DNA of 48,636 nucleotides, taken from contig DBXI01000044.1 of assembly GCA_002309255.1 (NCBI GenBank), positions 15,182-63,817 on the forward strand. Reading direction: 5' to 3'. This stretch comes from Bacteroidales bacterium UBA1216 (GTDB lineage Bacteria; Bacteroidota; Bacteroidia; Bacteroidales; Paludibacteraceae). Positions within the stretch are counted from its first letter, which is position 1. Each line of letters begins with the position of its first letter. Shown one piece after another: positions 34,288 through 42,769 of the stretch. The position numbers and the translations under genes are program-made. Under the pieces are notes generated by a model. That model was not told the origin of the DNA and ran no database searches. It saw only the letters and a program-made list of their open reading frames with translations.

Positions 34288-35889
34288 ATGGCTCTATCCT
34301 TAGCCCAACGGCAGACACTACAAACCAAACTCAGTCCCCAGCAGATACAGATCGTTCGTCTGCTGGAAATACCCAGTATGGAGCTACAACGCCGCATCAA
34401 CGAGGAGCTACAGGAGAACCCAGCCCTGGACGAAGGCAAAGACCCCGAGACCGTGCGCGCCGAAGCAGAGCAGAAGCGCAGCGAGGATTATGATGGCGAA
34501 GGCTACGATGACGAGGAGTACAACGTCGACGGAGCAGAGCCGGACGATGAGTATAACACCTCGGCAGACGATCTATACCCCAGCGAACTGGGAAGCGAGG
34601 AGACCAACTACTCCGACGAGGACAACTACGCCAATCCGCTGGATAATCCTGAGTTCAACTACGATGATTATGTAACGGATGATGAGACGCCTGACTACAA
34701 GACGCGCCTGACTACTTACACCGAATCGCAGGACACGATGGATAGCTCGTTCACCGGCATGCCATCGCTGGTGGAGCATCTGAAGTCGCAGGTTTATCTG
34801 ACCCAGATGACCAAACCCGAACGTCACATAGCTAAGTTCGTGGTAGGAAACATCGACGAGGACGGCTACCTTCGCCGCACGGCAGAGGAGCTCGAAGATG
34901 ATCTGGCGTTCCGCGAGTCGCTGATCGTGCCGCATGAGCAGATGGTGGATATCATTGAGCAGATCAAGCAGTTCGACCCCGCCGGAGTAGGTGCCTATGA
35001 TCTGCAGGAGTGTCTTCTTTTGCAGCTCAAACAACGCGAACCAAGCCCCACCAACCAGCGCGCCATACAGATCCTGACCGAGCAGTTCGAGGCATTCAGC
35101 CGCCGGCACTTTGAGCGCATACGCACGCGCTACGGCTTGACGGAGGATGAGATGCACGATGTGATCAGCGAGATAGAGCACCTCAACCCCACCCCAGGAG
35201 CTGACTGGGCAGGCACCACCTACGCCACACACGGGGCAACGATCATTCCCGACTTCCTCGTCGAGAACAGAGACGGCGAACTTGTTATGCAACTCATGGA
35301 CGGCGAGATACCTGACCTGCATGTCAGCACCGACTATCAGCAGATGATGAAGGATTATGCCGAGCGACGCAACAAACTGACCGACAGCGAGAAAGAGGCA
35401 GTGCAGTTCGTCAAGTCGAAGATCGACAGTGCCAAGTGGTTCATTGATGCCATCAAGCAGCGCAACGAGACACTCACACGCACCATGATGGCGATCATCG
35501 AGGCGCAACGCGACTTCTTCATCGAGGGCGACGACAGTGCACTCAAACCCATGATCCTGCAGGATATAGCCGACAAGACAGGCTACGATGTATCAACCAT
35601 CTCGCGCGTAAGTAACTCCAAGTACGTGCAGACGGAGTTCGGCATCTATCCGCTGAAGCACTTCTTCTCCGAAGGCATGCAGAACACCGAAGGCGACGAG
35701 GTCTCCACACGCGAGATCAAACAGGCGCTTCGCGAGATCATCGACCGCGAAGACAAATCCCACCCCATGAATGATGATGAGCTTGTCATCGCCATGAAAG
35801 CTGCCGGCTACACCATAGCTCGACGCACCGTGAGCAAGTACCGCCAGCAGATGGGTAAGACCATTGCACGACTTCGCAAACAAATGTAG
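34288..35889 (+). CDS. rpoN: RNA polymerase sigma-54 factor
   Basis: A 533-residue sigma-54. N-terminal activator-binding region (QTKLSPQQIQIVRLLEIPSM, residues about 13-32), then a long Asp/Glu-rich linker (about 55-140), core-binding region, DNA-binding HTH and the RpoN box ARRTVSKYR (511-519). Sigma-54 needs an AAA+ activator to open -24/-12 promoters; no such activator is in this window. Its TAG stop forms the start of the next intergenic element. Confidence 0.96.
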   Translation: MALSLAQRQTLQTKLSPQQIQIVRLLEIPSMELQRRINEELQENPALDEGKDPETVRAEAEQKRSEDYDGEGYDDEEYNVDGAEPDDEYNTSADDLYPSELGSEETNYSDEDNYANPLDNPEFNYDDYVTDDETPDYKTRLTTYTESQDTMDSSFTGMPSLVEHLKSQVYLTQMTKPERHIAKFVVGNIDEDGYLRRTAEELEDDLAFRESLIVPHEQMVDIIEQIKQFDPAGVGAYDLQECLLLQLKQREPSPTNQRAIQILTEQFEAFSRRHFERIRTRYGLTEDEMHDVISEIEHLNPTPGADWAGTTYATHGATIIPDFLVENRDGELVMQLMDGEIPDLHVSTDYQQMMKDYAERRNKLTDSEKEAVQFVKSKIDSAKWFIDAIKQRNETLTRTMMAIIEAQRDFFIEGDDSALKPMILQDIADKTGYDVSTISRVSNSKYVQTEFGIYPLKHFFSEGMQNTEGDEVSTREIKQALREIIDREDKSHPMNDDELVIAMKAAGYTIARRTVSKYRQQMGKTIARLRKQM

Positions 35890-35916
35890 ACCGCTGCGCT
35901 CAAAGGCAAAAGACAA
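35887..35916 (+). repeat. Stop-anchored intergenic element, copy 5 (rpoN-PAP2), shortest form
   Basis: The element runs exactly from the rpoN stop (TAG) to the ATG of the next gene: TAGACCGCTGCGCTCAAAGG then CAAAAGACAA. Only the left arm is present. Confidence 0.8.
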
Positions 35917-36546
35917 ATGAACAATACATTGTACTATATAGCCCGCACGATCTCCGCTGTACTGTATCCGATGTTTATCCCTACATACGGCATGTTGATC
36001 TATTTCCTTGCATTGCGCCCACTGATCATCTACCCCACGCCGCTGATCTGGATAGGCGTGATCGGCACACTGCTGTTCACCTGCCTGCTGCCGCTGTCCG
36101 TGATCCTGGTGATGATCCATCGCGGCAATCTGACGGATATCTATATCCGTAACGCCAAACAGCGCACGATGCCGTATATCTATTCGATCATCTGCTACGG
36201 TTTCTGGGCGTATTTCTGTTCCCAAGTGATGCACCTGCCGCGGTTCATTGTGATCACGGCCATCGCCTCCGCTGTGGCGCTACTGCTGGTGCTGCTGATC
36301 AACCGCAGTTGGAAGATCAGCGCCCATCTCACCGCCCTGGGCGGGTTGTTTGGGGCAATGATGAGTTTCAGCCTTAGTACCGGCATAAGTGCCACCACGG
36401 CACTCATCGGCTGCTCGGTGGCTGCCTTATTACTAATGTTCGCGCGCGTGTACGACGGCTCGCATACGCCCCTGCAGGTCGTCTGCGGCTATCTTCTCGG
36501 CACCATGGCCGTCTTCCTGCCTAACCTCATTGCTGAGGCAATTTGA
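35917..36546 (+). CDS. PAP2-like membrane protein
   Basis: A 209-residue protein with about six hydrophobic segments. The C-terminal half resembles PAP2 lipid phosphatases: SWKISAHLTALGGL, then ARVYDGSHTPLQVVCGYLLG in the place of the SRxxxxxHxxxD motif. The first PAP2 motif (KxxxxxxRP) is not clear and some catalytic residues differ, so enzyme activity is uncertain. It lies between rpoN and a DUF4105 gene with almost no gap. Confidence 0.6.
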   Translation: MNNTLYYIARTISAVLYPMFIPTYGMLIYFLALRPLIIYPTPLIWIGVIGTLLFTCLLPLSVILVMIHRGNLTDIYIRNAKQRTMPYIYSIICYGFWAYFCSQVMHLPRFIVITAIASAVALLLVLLINRSWKISAHLTALGGLFGAMMSFSLSTGISATTALIGCSVAALLLMFARVYDGSHTPLQVVCGYLLGTMAVFLPNLIAEAI

Positions 36547-36577
36547 AGATTTCAAGATTTCAAGATTTGAAGATTAA
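36544..36577 (+). repeat. 8-bp period repeat AAGATTTC at a start site
   Basis: Four units (AAGATTTC, AAGATTTC, AAGATTTG, AAGATTAA) start at the end of the PAP2-like gene and run into the first codons of the DUF4105 gene, where TTG codons in the repeat provide possible starts. Confidence 0.75.
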
Positions 36578-37592
36578 GCACACATATTATATATTGTTCA
36601 GCCTGCAGCTCATAGTAGGCTTGTTACTGCCCGCCATAAGCAGGGCGGAGGAGCAGAGGTTATTGTCCGACCATGCGAAGATCTACCTGGTGACCTGCAG
36701 TCCGGGTGAGGAGCTCTACGAGCGCTACGGCCACACTGCGATCATGGTGCTTGACGACGAACTGGGCGTAAGTGACATCTATAACTACGGCATCTTCGAC
36801 TTCGACACGCCGCACTTCTACTGGCGGTTCGTCCGCGGCGAGACCTACTACCAGTTAGGCAAGGAGCACGCCGAGTGGTTCATGGCGGCGTATATCCGTA
36901 GCGACAGGCAGGTCAACATACAGGAGCTCAACCTCTCGCCTGCCGACAAGGATGCTATCTACCGCGCACTGATCATCAACTACTACCCCGAAAACCGCGT
37001 TTATCTCTACAACTTCGTGTTCGACAACTGCGCCACACGTCCGTACCTACTGATCAAGCAGGCGCTCGAGGCTCAACAGTCCACGATCACCTCGAGCTAC
37101 GTCGGCGCAGAGGGGATGACCTACCGTAAGTTCATACAACGCTATACGCCCAAGGGCTCGTGGGGAGACTTGGGTATCAACCTGCTGTTTGGTCCTAAGG
37201 CCGACCGCCCGATGCATGGTGAGCAGCGTCTGTTCCTGCCTGAGGAGCTGATGCGTTACATGAGTGCCGCACACTATGCCGACGGCACACCTCTGGTGGC
37301 ATTAGAGCACATACGTCCCTTCGGCGTGGAGCGCCTGCCGTGGTACAAGACCTGGTACTTCGGACTCGCGTTGCTGTTCGTGGTGCTGGCACTTGTTTCC
37401 CTCCACGACCGCCACCGCAACGAACGCACACGATGGGTCGATTATATCCTATACGGCATCTACGCCCTGCTCCTGGTACTGGTCACCTTCCTCACGTTCT
37501 TCTCTATTCACCCCTTAGTTGGCTTTGGATCATACTTACTAATCATCCCTTCTATCCATCTATGCGCACGAATCATCTATCTCTGGCGATAA
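36567..37592 (+). CDS. DUF4105 / Lnb N-terminal periplasmic domain protein
   Basis: A 341-residue inner-membrane protein with a signal-anchor, a periplasmic domain of the DUF4105 type and C-terminal hydrophobic segments (WYFGLALLFVVLALVS; ILYGIYALLLVLVTFL). The domain has YLVTCSPGEELYERYGHTA, with the catalytic-looking GHTA, and NFVFDNCATRPYLL with an NCATR cysteine. DUF4105 is the N-terminal domain of Lnb, described as a lipoprotein N-acyltransferase in Bacteroides; I infer the same role. Start TTG at 36567 gives the best signal; TTG at 36543 is also open. Confidence 0.82.
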   Translation: MKIKHTYYILFSLQLIVGLLLPAISRAEEQRLLSDHAKIYLVTCSPGEELYERYGHTAIMVLDDELGVSDIYNYGIFDFDTPHFYWRFVRGETYYQLGKEHAEWFMAAYIRSDRQVNIQELNLSPADKDAIYRALIINYYPENRVYLYNFVFDNCATRPYLLIKQALEAQQSTITSSYVGAEGMTYRKFIQRYTPKGSWGDLGINLLFGPKADRPMHGEQRLFLPEELMRYMSAAHYADGTPLVALEHIRPFGVERLPWYKTWYFGLALLFVVLALVSLHDRHRNERTRWVDYILYGIYALLLVLVTFLTFFSIHPLVGFGSYLLIIPSIHLCARIIYLWR

Positions 37593-39028
37593 TAGGTCTG
37601 CTGATCAGTATCAGCACATGGTCAGCCCCGCGACTGACCGTAGCAGTGGTGGTGGACGGCTTGCGTCAAGAGTCGCTTGACAAGCTCCGTCCTTACTGGC
37701 AGCAAGGTGGCTTACGCACCTTGTCAGAGGAAGCATATCAGACCACTGTACGTTTTCCGCACATCGTGTATGGTGGCGCGGAGTGCGTGGCTACATTCAT
37801 GACCGGCACTACGCCCTCGGAGCACAACATAGCTGCCGACACCTATTTCCGCCGCAGCGACCGCAAACCGCACGCTATCCTCGAGGATAGCGATGAACAT
37901 GGTATCGGTTGCACCACCGCTATCTCGCCGCGCAACCTGCTGGCTGCCACCATAGGCGATGAGTTGCGCATACGCTACGGCGAGCGGGCACATATCTACG
38001 CACTGGGGCTTGATGCCAACACCACCGTGCTCATGGCGGGTCACGCAGCTGACGGCTGCTGTTGGCTGAATGCCAAAACAGCGCAGTGGGTGAGTTCATC
38101 CTACTACGGCGAGCAACTGCCGCAGGCACTCAGCACATGGAACGAAGGTACACGTCGGCAGGAGCTCCTTGCGCGCACATGGACACCGCGCATCGACATC
38201 GATCTCTATAACTCCCCCACCGAGCAGGAACGGAAGAAAGGGTTCAGTTACACCCCCAATGACCACCTGCTCCGCACACCTGTCGCCAACACCATGGTCA
38301 TCGAGTCGGCACTCGCCCTGCAGAAGCAGGAGCACCTGGGCGAGGACAATATCCCCGACCTATTATGTTTGCACCTCACTACCTGCAGCCCGCAAGCTAC
38401 ATCCGACCAACTCCGCTCCGCTGAGCAGGAGGATATGTACCTCTGGCTCAACCAGGATCTGGGCTACCTGATCGACCAACTGGCGCACATCGTAGGTGTT
38501 CAGCACCTGCGCATCGTGGTCGTAGGTCGTCCGCTACTCGGGCAGGACACCGAGGCACTCCGTGCGGCACGCATGCCGGCGCAGTACTTCAATGTGGATC
38601 GTGCTGCCGCACTCACAGCCACCTACCTCATGGCGCTCTACGGCACCGAACGATGGGTGGACGGAGGCTACGGACAATCCGTTTATCTCAATCGCACCCT
38701 CATCGAGCAGAAACATCTCTCGCTGCCGCAACTGCAGCAGCAGGTGGCAGCGTTCCTCATGGATTTTGAAGGCGTAGCAGCCGCTTTTCCCTTCACCGAA
38801 GCACTGGGCAGCGTGGCACTCGCCAACACGGTCAACAAGCGCGGTTTCGGTGACGTTGTCTTCACCCTGCAACCCCACCGCCTGCTCAAAGCCGATGACA
38901 AAACCGTGCTCGACCACGTTGTGGAGGCCGACCCCATCGTACCGGTCATGATCTGGTCGGGAGCCTATCAGGCTTTCCCTACAGGCATCAATAGCATAAC
39001 ACAAATCAAAGAGCTGCTCAATGACTAA
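37562..39028 (+). CDS. Alkaline phosphatase/phosphodiesterase-superfamily protein, probably non-standard active site
   Basis: A 488-residue exported protein (signal MRTNHLSLAIIGLLISISTW). It has the fold signs of PafA/type I phosphodiesterases: the first metal aspartate VAVVVDGLRQE (D32) and TGTTPSEHNIAADTYF. In active members a Thr nucleophile occurs in a TGPGHAS-like motif before the TGT; here that place reads YGGAECVATFMTG, so the nucleophile seems absent. Late metal ligands are not obvious (NTVNKRGFGDVVFTLQP). It overlaps the DUF4105 gene by 31 bases and yggS by 8. Confidence 0.75.
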   Translation: MRTNHLSLAIIGLLISISTWSAPRLTVAVVVDGLRQESLDKLRPYWQQGGLRTLSEEAYQTTVRFPHIVYGGAECVATFMTGTTPSEHNIAADTYFRRSDRKPHAILEDSDEHGIGCTTAISPRNLLAATIGDELRIRYGERAHIYALGLDANTTVLMAGHAADGCCWLNAKTAQWVSSSYYGEQLPQALSTWNEGTRRQELLARTWTPRIDIDLYNSPTEQERKKGFSYTPNDHLLRTPVANTMVIESALALQKQEHLGEDNIPDLLCLHLTTCSPQATSDQLRSAEQEDMYLWLNQDLGYLIDQLAHIVGVQHLRIVVVGRPLLGQDTEALRAARMPAQYFNVDRAAALTATYLMALYGTERWVDGGYGQSVYLNRTLIEQKHLSLPQLQQQVAAFLMDFEGVAAAFPFTEALGSVALANTVNKRGFGDVVFTLQPHRLLKADDKTVLDHVVEADPIVPVMIWSGAYQAFPTGINSITQIKELLND

Positions 39029-39677
39029 CTGGCTCAGCATACGTCAATCGCTGCCCGCCGATGTCCAACTTGTAGCGGTGAGCAAGTACCACTCCATCAC
39101 TCAAATAGCCGAGGCATATGCCGAGGGCTGCCGCGACTTCGGCGAGAGTCGCGTGCAGGAACTAACCGTCAAGCAGGCTGCCCTGCCGCAGGACATCCGC
39201 TGGCACTTCATCGGGCACCTGCAGACCAACAAGGTGCGTAGCCTGCTTAAGATCCGCCCTTACCTCATCCACTCCGTCGATAGCGAGCATCTGCTTGCCG
39301 CCATCGATGCCGAAGCTGCCAAACAAGGCTTCGTACAGGACGTGCTGCTCGAACTGCATGTCGCTAACGAAGAGACGAAGTCCGGCTTCAACATCAATGA
39401 ATTCCACGAGCTCCTTTCATCTTTCAATTTTCACCTTTCACCTTACCCGCACGTCCGCGTGCGCGGTTTGATGGGGATGTCCACCAACACCGACGATGAA
39501 CAGGAGATTCGCCGCTGCTTCCGCGAACTCCACGACCAATACCATTGGATGAAATGCCAATTGTCAATTGTCAATTGCCAATTATCCATGGGTATGTCCG
39601 ACGACTACCATCTTGCCGTCAGCGAAGGCAGCACGATGGTGCGCATTGGCTCGGCAATCTTCGGCGAAGCACACTAA
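39021..39677 (+). CDS. YggS/PLPBP family PLP-homeostasis protein
   Basis: A 218-residue PLP-binding TIM-barrel protein. The PLP lysine is K22 (LVAVSKYHS), followed by FGESRVQEL, HFIGHLQTNKVR, RGLMGMSTNT and the C-terminal GSTMVRIGSAIFG. It acts in PLP homeostasis, without enzyme activity known. Two stretches look inserted: LSSFNFHLSPYPH (39417-39450) and KCQLSIVNCQLSMG (39551-39594), both encoded by 7-bp repeats of kinds found between genes. They lie in loops between conserved motifs, so the protein may still fold. Confidence 0.92.
   Translation: MTNWLSIRQSLPADVQLVAVSKYHSITQIAEAYAEGCRDFGESRVQELTVKQAALPQDIRWHFIGHLQTNKVRSLLKIRPYLIHSVDSEHLLAAIDAEAAKQGFVQDVLLELHVANEETKSGFNINEFHELLSSFNFHLSPYPHVRVRGLMGMSTNTDDEQEIRRCFRELHDQYHWMKCQLSIVNCQLSMGMSDDYHLAVSEGSTMVRIGSAIFGEAH
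39418..39450 (+). repeat. Heptad repeat CTTTCAC inside yggS
   Basis: Four to five units (CTTTCAT, CTTTCAA, TTTTCAC, CTTTCAC, CTTACCC) in the coding frame. Confidence 0.7.
39556..39586 (+). repeat. Heptad repeat CAATTGT inside yggS
   Basis: Units CAATTGT, CAATTGT, CAATTGC, CAATTAT in the coding frame; the reverse complement of the family at 1632-1666. Confidence 0.8.
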
Positions 39678-39702
39678 GTCTTCAACTCTCATCCCCAATA
39701 GC

Positions 39703-39737
39703 AAAGGGAGTACATCCGCGAAAGATGCACTCCCTTT
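39703..39737. terminator. Bidirectional terminator between yggS and rnfA
   Basis: Stem AAAGGGAGT-A-CATC / GATG-C-ACTCCCTTT with one internal mismatch, TTTTCTTC after it on the plus strand. It lies between converging genes and can serve both. Confidence 0.85.
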
Positions 39738-39757
39738 TCTTCTCTATATGCGGGTGA

Positions 39758-40351
39758 TTAGATCACACCGCTGAACCCCATGAACGCCATGGAAAGGATG
39801 CCGGCGGTGATCAGGGCGATAGGCGTTCCCTCCATCGCTTTCGGTACATCGTTGCGGCGCAGCTGCTCACGCAGACCAGCGAACAAAACCAGCGCGATGG
39901 CAAAACCCAGGGCGGTAGCCAGTGCGAACAATGTACCGGTCAGCAGGTTGTGATCCAAGCCTTCGGGCAACTTGTTCGTGCCGTTAGCCACGAGGATAGC
40001 CACACCCAGAATGCAGCAGTTCGTCGTGATCAGCGGCAGGAACACACCCAGCGCCTGGTAAAGCGACGGAGAGATCTTCTTCAAAATGATCTCAATCATC
40101 TGCACTAACGTGGCAATAACCAGGATGAACAGGATGGTCTGCAGGAAACCAAGACCGAAAGCATCCAGCAACATCTGCAGCAGGTAGGTCACGATAGTGG
40201 CCAGCACCAACACAAACGTAACAGCGGCACCCATACCCAGAGCCGTGTCGATCTTCTTACTTACGCCCAAGAACGGACATATACCCAAGAACTGACTCAG
40301 TACGATATTATTAACGAATATCGCTGATATAAATATCAAGAAATATAACAT
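39758..40351 (-). CDS. rnfA: Rnf electron transport complex subunit A
   Basis: A 197-residue integral membrane protein with six predicted helices. It begins MLYFLIFISAIFVNNIVLSQ and has FLGICPFLGVSKKIDTALGMG and ITTNCCILGVA. The conserved cysteines on the two helices (GICP, NCCIL) may hold an intramembrane iron-sulfur cluster with RnfE. Last gene of the rnf operon. Confidence 0.95.
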   Translation of the reverse strand: MLYFLIFISAIFVNNIVLSQFLGICPFLGVSKKIDTALGMGAAVTFVLVLATIVTYLLQMLLDAFGLGFLQTILFILVIATLVQMIEIILKKISPSLYQALGVFLPLITTNCCILGVAILVANGTNKLPEGLDHNLLTGTLFALATALGFAIALVLFAGLREQLRRNDVPKAMEGTPIALITAGILSMAFMGFSGVI

Positions 40352-40396
40352 AGTCGATAAAATTTTTCGTGATTACGGAATTACGAGATTACGGTT
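40352..40396 (-). repeat. 8-bp period repeat in rnfE-rnfA gap
   Basis: Minus-strand units CGTAATCT, CGTAATTC, CGTAATCA, CGAAAAAT; same family as 14729-14804. Confidence 0.75.
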
Positions 40397-40984
40397 TTAC
40401 TTCTTAACATATTTCTGGAACAAGCCCATCAGCAACCCTAACACGATGAACGCACCGGGAGCGAGCACGAATAGGAGCATTCCGTAGTTGTCGGGGTAGA
40501 TGTTCAGTCCGAAGCAGGTGCCTGTACCCAATAACTCGCGGATGATACCGATCACGGTGAGCGACAGGGTGAAGCCCAAGCCCATGCCTATGCCGTCAAG
40601 AGCCGACAGGCCAACGCTGTTCTTGGCAGCGAACGCCTCAGCGCGCCCCAGCACGATGCAGTTAACCACGATCAGCGGGATGAACAGACCCAGCACGTCA
40701 TAGATAGCCGGCGTGTATGCCTTCATCAGCATCTCCACAATGGTAACGAACGTTGCTATCACCACGATGAACGCAGGGATACGTACCTTGTCGGGGATAA
40801 CGCTCTTGAGCATGGAAATAACTACGTTCGAGCATATAAGCACGAACATCGTAGCCAATCCCATCGACATACCGTTGATAGCCGATGTGGTGGTGGCCAG
40901 CGTAGGACACATACCCAGCACCAAGGCGAACGTCGGGTTCTCCTTAAAGATGCCGTTTAGCAATGTTTTCGTTGAATTATTCAT
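40397..40984 (-). CDS. rnfE: Rnf electron transport complex subunit E
   Basis: A 195-residue homologue of RnfA, also with six helices. ENPTFALVLGMCPTLATTTSA near the N-terminus and IVVNCIVLGRAEAFA in the middle give the two family cysteines and identify it as E, not A. Forms the membrane core of the complex with RnfA. Confidence 0.95.
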   Translation of the reverse strand: MNNSTKTLLNGIFKENPTFALVLGMCPTLATTTSAINGMSMGLATMFVLICSNVVISMLKSVIPDKVRIPAFIVVIATFVTIVEMLMKAYTPAIYDVLGLFIPLIVVNCIVLGRAEAFAAKNSVGLSALDGIGMGLGFTLSLTVIGIIRELLGTGTCFGLNIYPDNYGMLLFVLAPGAFIVLGLLMGLFQKYVKK

Positions 40985-40995
40985 AGTGTGTCGTC

Positions 40996-41670
40996 TTATT
41001 CAGGTGAAACATTCGGGTTAAGCTCCGCCTCTACGGGCTCTACGTCATCAACAGTCTCGGCCTCTTCGGCCTCGGGTGCAGGGTGGTGCTGCTTGCTGGC
41101 GCCGGTGAAAGCGTCATGGCCGTGCAAGGCGGCGTAAGCGGCATTCACTGCACTGAGGAACGCACGCGAGGAGATAGTAGCGGCTGTGATAGCATCTACA
41201 TCGCCGCCGTCCTTGCTCACGGTCATCTTGCCGTTGGCTTGACGACCGAGGATATTCTGCCCAGGCTTGTCGGCGTTCTTGAACCATTCTACGATGTGCG
41301 TACCCAGTCCCGGGGTTTCCGTCTGCTCCAGCACGGCGTAGTTAACAATCTTGTTGTCGGCATCAAAGCCTACCATCAGTTTGATCTTGCCGCCAAAGCC
41401 GTTGGTCTCGGTCTGCACGGCTGCGCCTACGAACTGCTCGTCGGCGTCATATGCACGGTAGATAATCACACCGTCGCTCTCCTCGGCGTCAGCCAGGCGC
41501 GCATATGCCGGCAGTACAGCAGCGATAGCGGCTTTCTTCTGCGCCTCTTTCTGTGCATTGATGGTCTCCTCCGTCAGCATATTCACACCCGCAAGCGCTG
41601 CGCCTGCTACAATCGTGATGCATGTCAGCGAGAGCATCATATTCTTGAGTGTACTTTCTAACTTCTTCAT
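40996..41670 (-). CDS. rnfG: Rnf electron transport complex subunit G
   Basis: A 224-residue protein with one N-terminal transmembrane helix and an FMN-binding periplasmic domain. The covalent FMN attachment motif of the D-x-x-[ST]-x-A-T kind is DAITAAT (159-165), with T165 the expected acceptor; ApbE would attach it. The C-terminus has an acidic tail (EEAETVDDVEPVEAEL) beyond the domain, of unknown use. Confidence 0.93.
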   Translation of the reverse strand: MKKLESTLKNMMLSLTCITIVAGAALAGVNMLTEETINAQKEAQKKAAIAAVLPAYARLADAEESDGVIIYRAYDADEQFVGAAVQTETNGFGGKIKLMVGFDADNKIVNYAVLEQTETPGLGTHIVEWFKNADKPGQNILGRQANGKMTVSKDGGDVDAITAATISSRAFLSAVNAAYAALHGHDAFTGASKQHHPAPEAEEAETVDDVEPVEAELNPNVSPE

Positions 41671-41712
41671 TGTTGTTATGGATTAGATCAGCCAAACTTG
41701 GCTGATTCATTG

Positions 41713-42699
41713 TTATTTCTTGGCGATCTCCCCGAACCGTTTCGGAGCGATGCGGTTGAGCAGAGGCACACAGCCGTTCATGATCAGTATGGCGAACGAC
41801 ATACCTTCGGGATACGAGCCCCAAGTACGAATCACAACCACGATCACGCCTATTCCTACGCCGAAGATGATCTTACCCCAGGCGGTCATCGGGCTGGTGA
41901 CATAGTCGGTAGCCATGAAGATAGCGCCGAGCATCACGCCACCTGTCAGCAGGTGCGTCAGCGGACCTGAGCCAATGCCACAGGCACTCAGGATACCGGT
42001 GAACACGGCGATAGTGCCCAGTACAGATACCGGTATATGCCAGCTGATCACGCGCATGCAGATCAGGAACAGACCGCCGATGAGCAGCGCCAGCGCGCTG
42101 ATCTCACCCATCGAGCCGCCCATGATGTGCTCCGGAACGCAGCTGAGGAACGAATCAAGGAAACTATCCAGTTCGAACTGCTTGTTCTCGATCACCGCGT
42201 GCTTCATGTACGACAGCGGCGTAGCAGCCGTCTCGGCATCCAGATAACGCGTAGCAAAACCCTTAGCCACAGGCCAGGTGGTCATAGCGGCAGGGAAAGA
42301 GATCAGCAGGAACACACGACCAACGAGAGCCGGGTTGAACACGTTCTGACCTATACCACCGAACACCATCTTACCGATGCCGATAGCAAACACTGCACCC
42401 AGTATCACCATCCACCAGGGCAGGTTGCTCGGCAGGTTCATCGCCAGTAGCAGACCCGTCAGTACAGCACTCAGGTCACACAACGATGGCTGCTGCTTGA
42501 GCATATATTTAGCAATGCACCACTCGGCCAACACGCAGGTTACTACGCTGATAGCCGTGGTGATAAGTGCTCCCCAGCCAAACGCCACGATGCTCACCGC
42601 AAATGCCGGCAGCAACGCTATGATGACCAGAAGCATGTTTTTCTGCACACTGTCTCCGCTATGCACGTGCGGAGCTGCAGATGTCATGAGTTGACTCAT
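41713..42699 (-). CDS. rnfD: Rnf electron transport complex subunit D
   Basis: A 328-residue membrane protein with about nine to ten helices. The flavinylation motif DAETAATPL (154-162) points to T160 as covalent FMN site. GGIGQNVFNPALVGRVF is a second family hallmark. RnfD and G pass electrons across or along the membrane while ions are pumped. Confidence 0.95.
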   Translation of the reverse strand: MSQLMTSAAPHVHSGDSVQKNMLLVIIALLPAFAVSIVAFGWGALITTAISVVTCVLAEWCIAKYMLKQQPSLCDLSAVLTGLLLAMNLPSNLPWWMVILGAVFAIGIGKMVFGGIGQNVFNPALVGRVFLLISFPAAMTTWPVAKGFATRYLDAETAATPLSYMKHAVIENKQFELDSFLDSFLSCVPEHIMGGSMGEISALALLIGGLFLICMRVISWHIPVSVLGTIAVFTGILSACGIGSGPLTHLLTGGVMLGAIFMATDYVTSPMTAWGKIIFGVGIGVIVVVIRTWGSYPEGMSFAILIMNGCVPLLNRIAPKRFGEIAKK

Positions 42700-42769
42700 A
42701 TTGATTATTGTTAATTGTTTCTTATTGTTTCGTGATAACGTGATTGTGTGATCACGTGATTACGACAGA
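42700..42769 (-). repeat. 8-bp period repeat in rnfC-rnfD gap
   Basis: Minus-strand units CGTAATCA, CGTGATCA, CACAATCA, CGTTATCA, CGAAACAA after the rnfC stop. Same family as 14729-14804 and 44125-44170. Confidence 0.8.

Noticed and set aside
34573..35508. Long minus-strand open frame opposite rpoN
   Set aside because: Antisense of a well-conserved sigma-54 gene; no independent motif.
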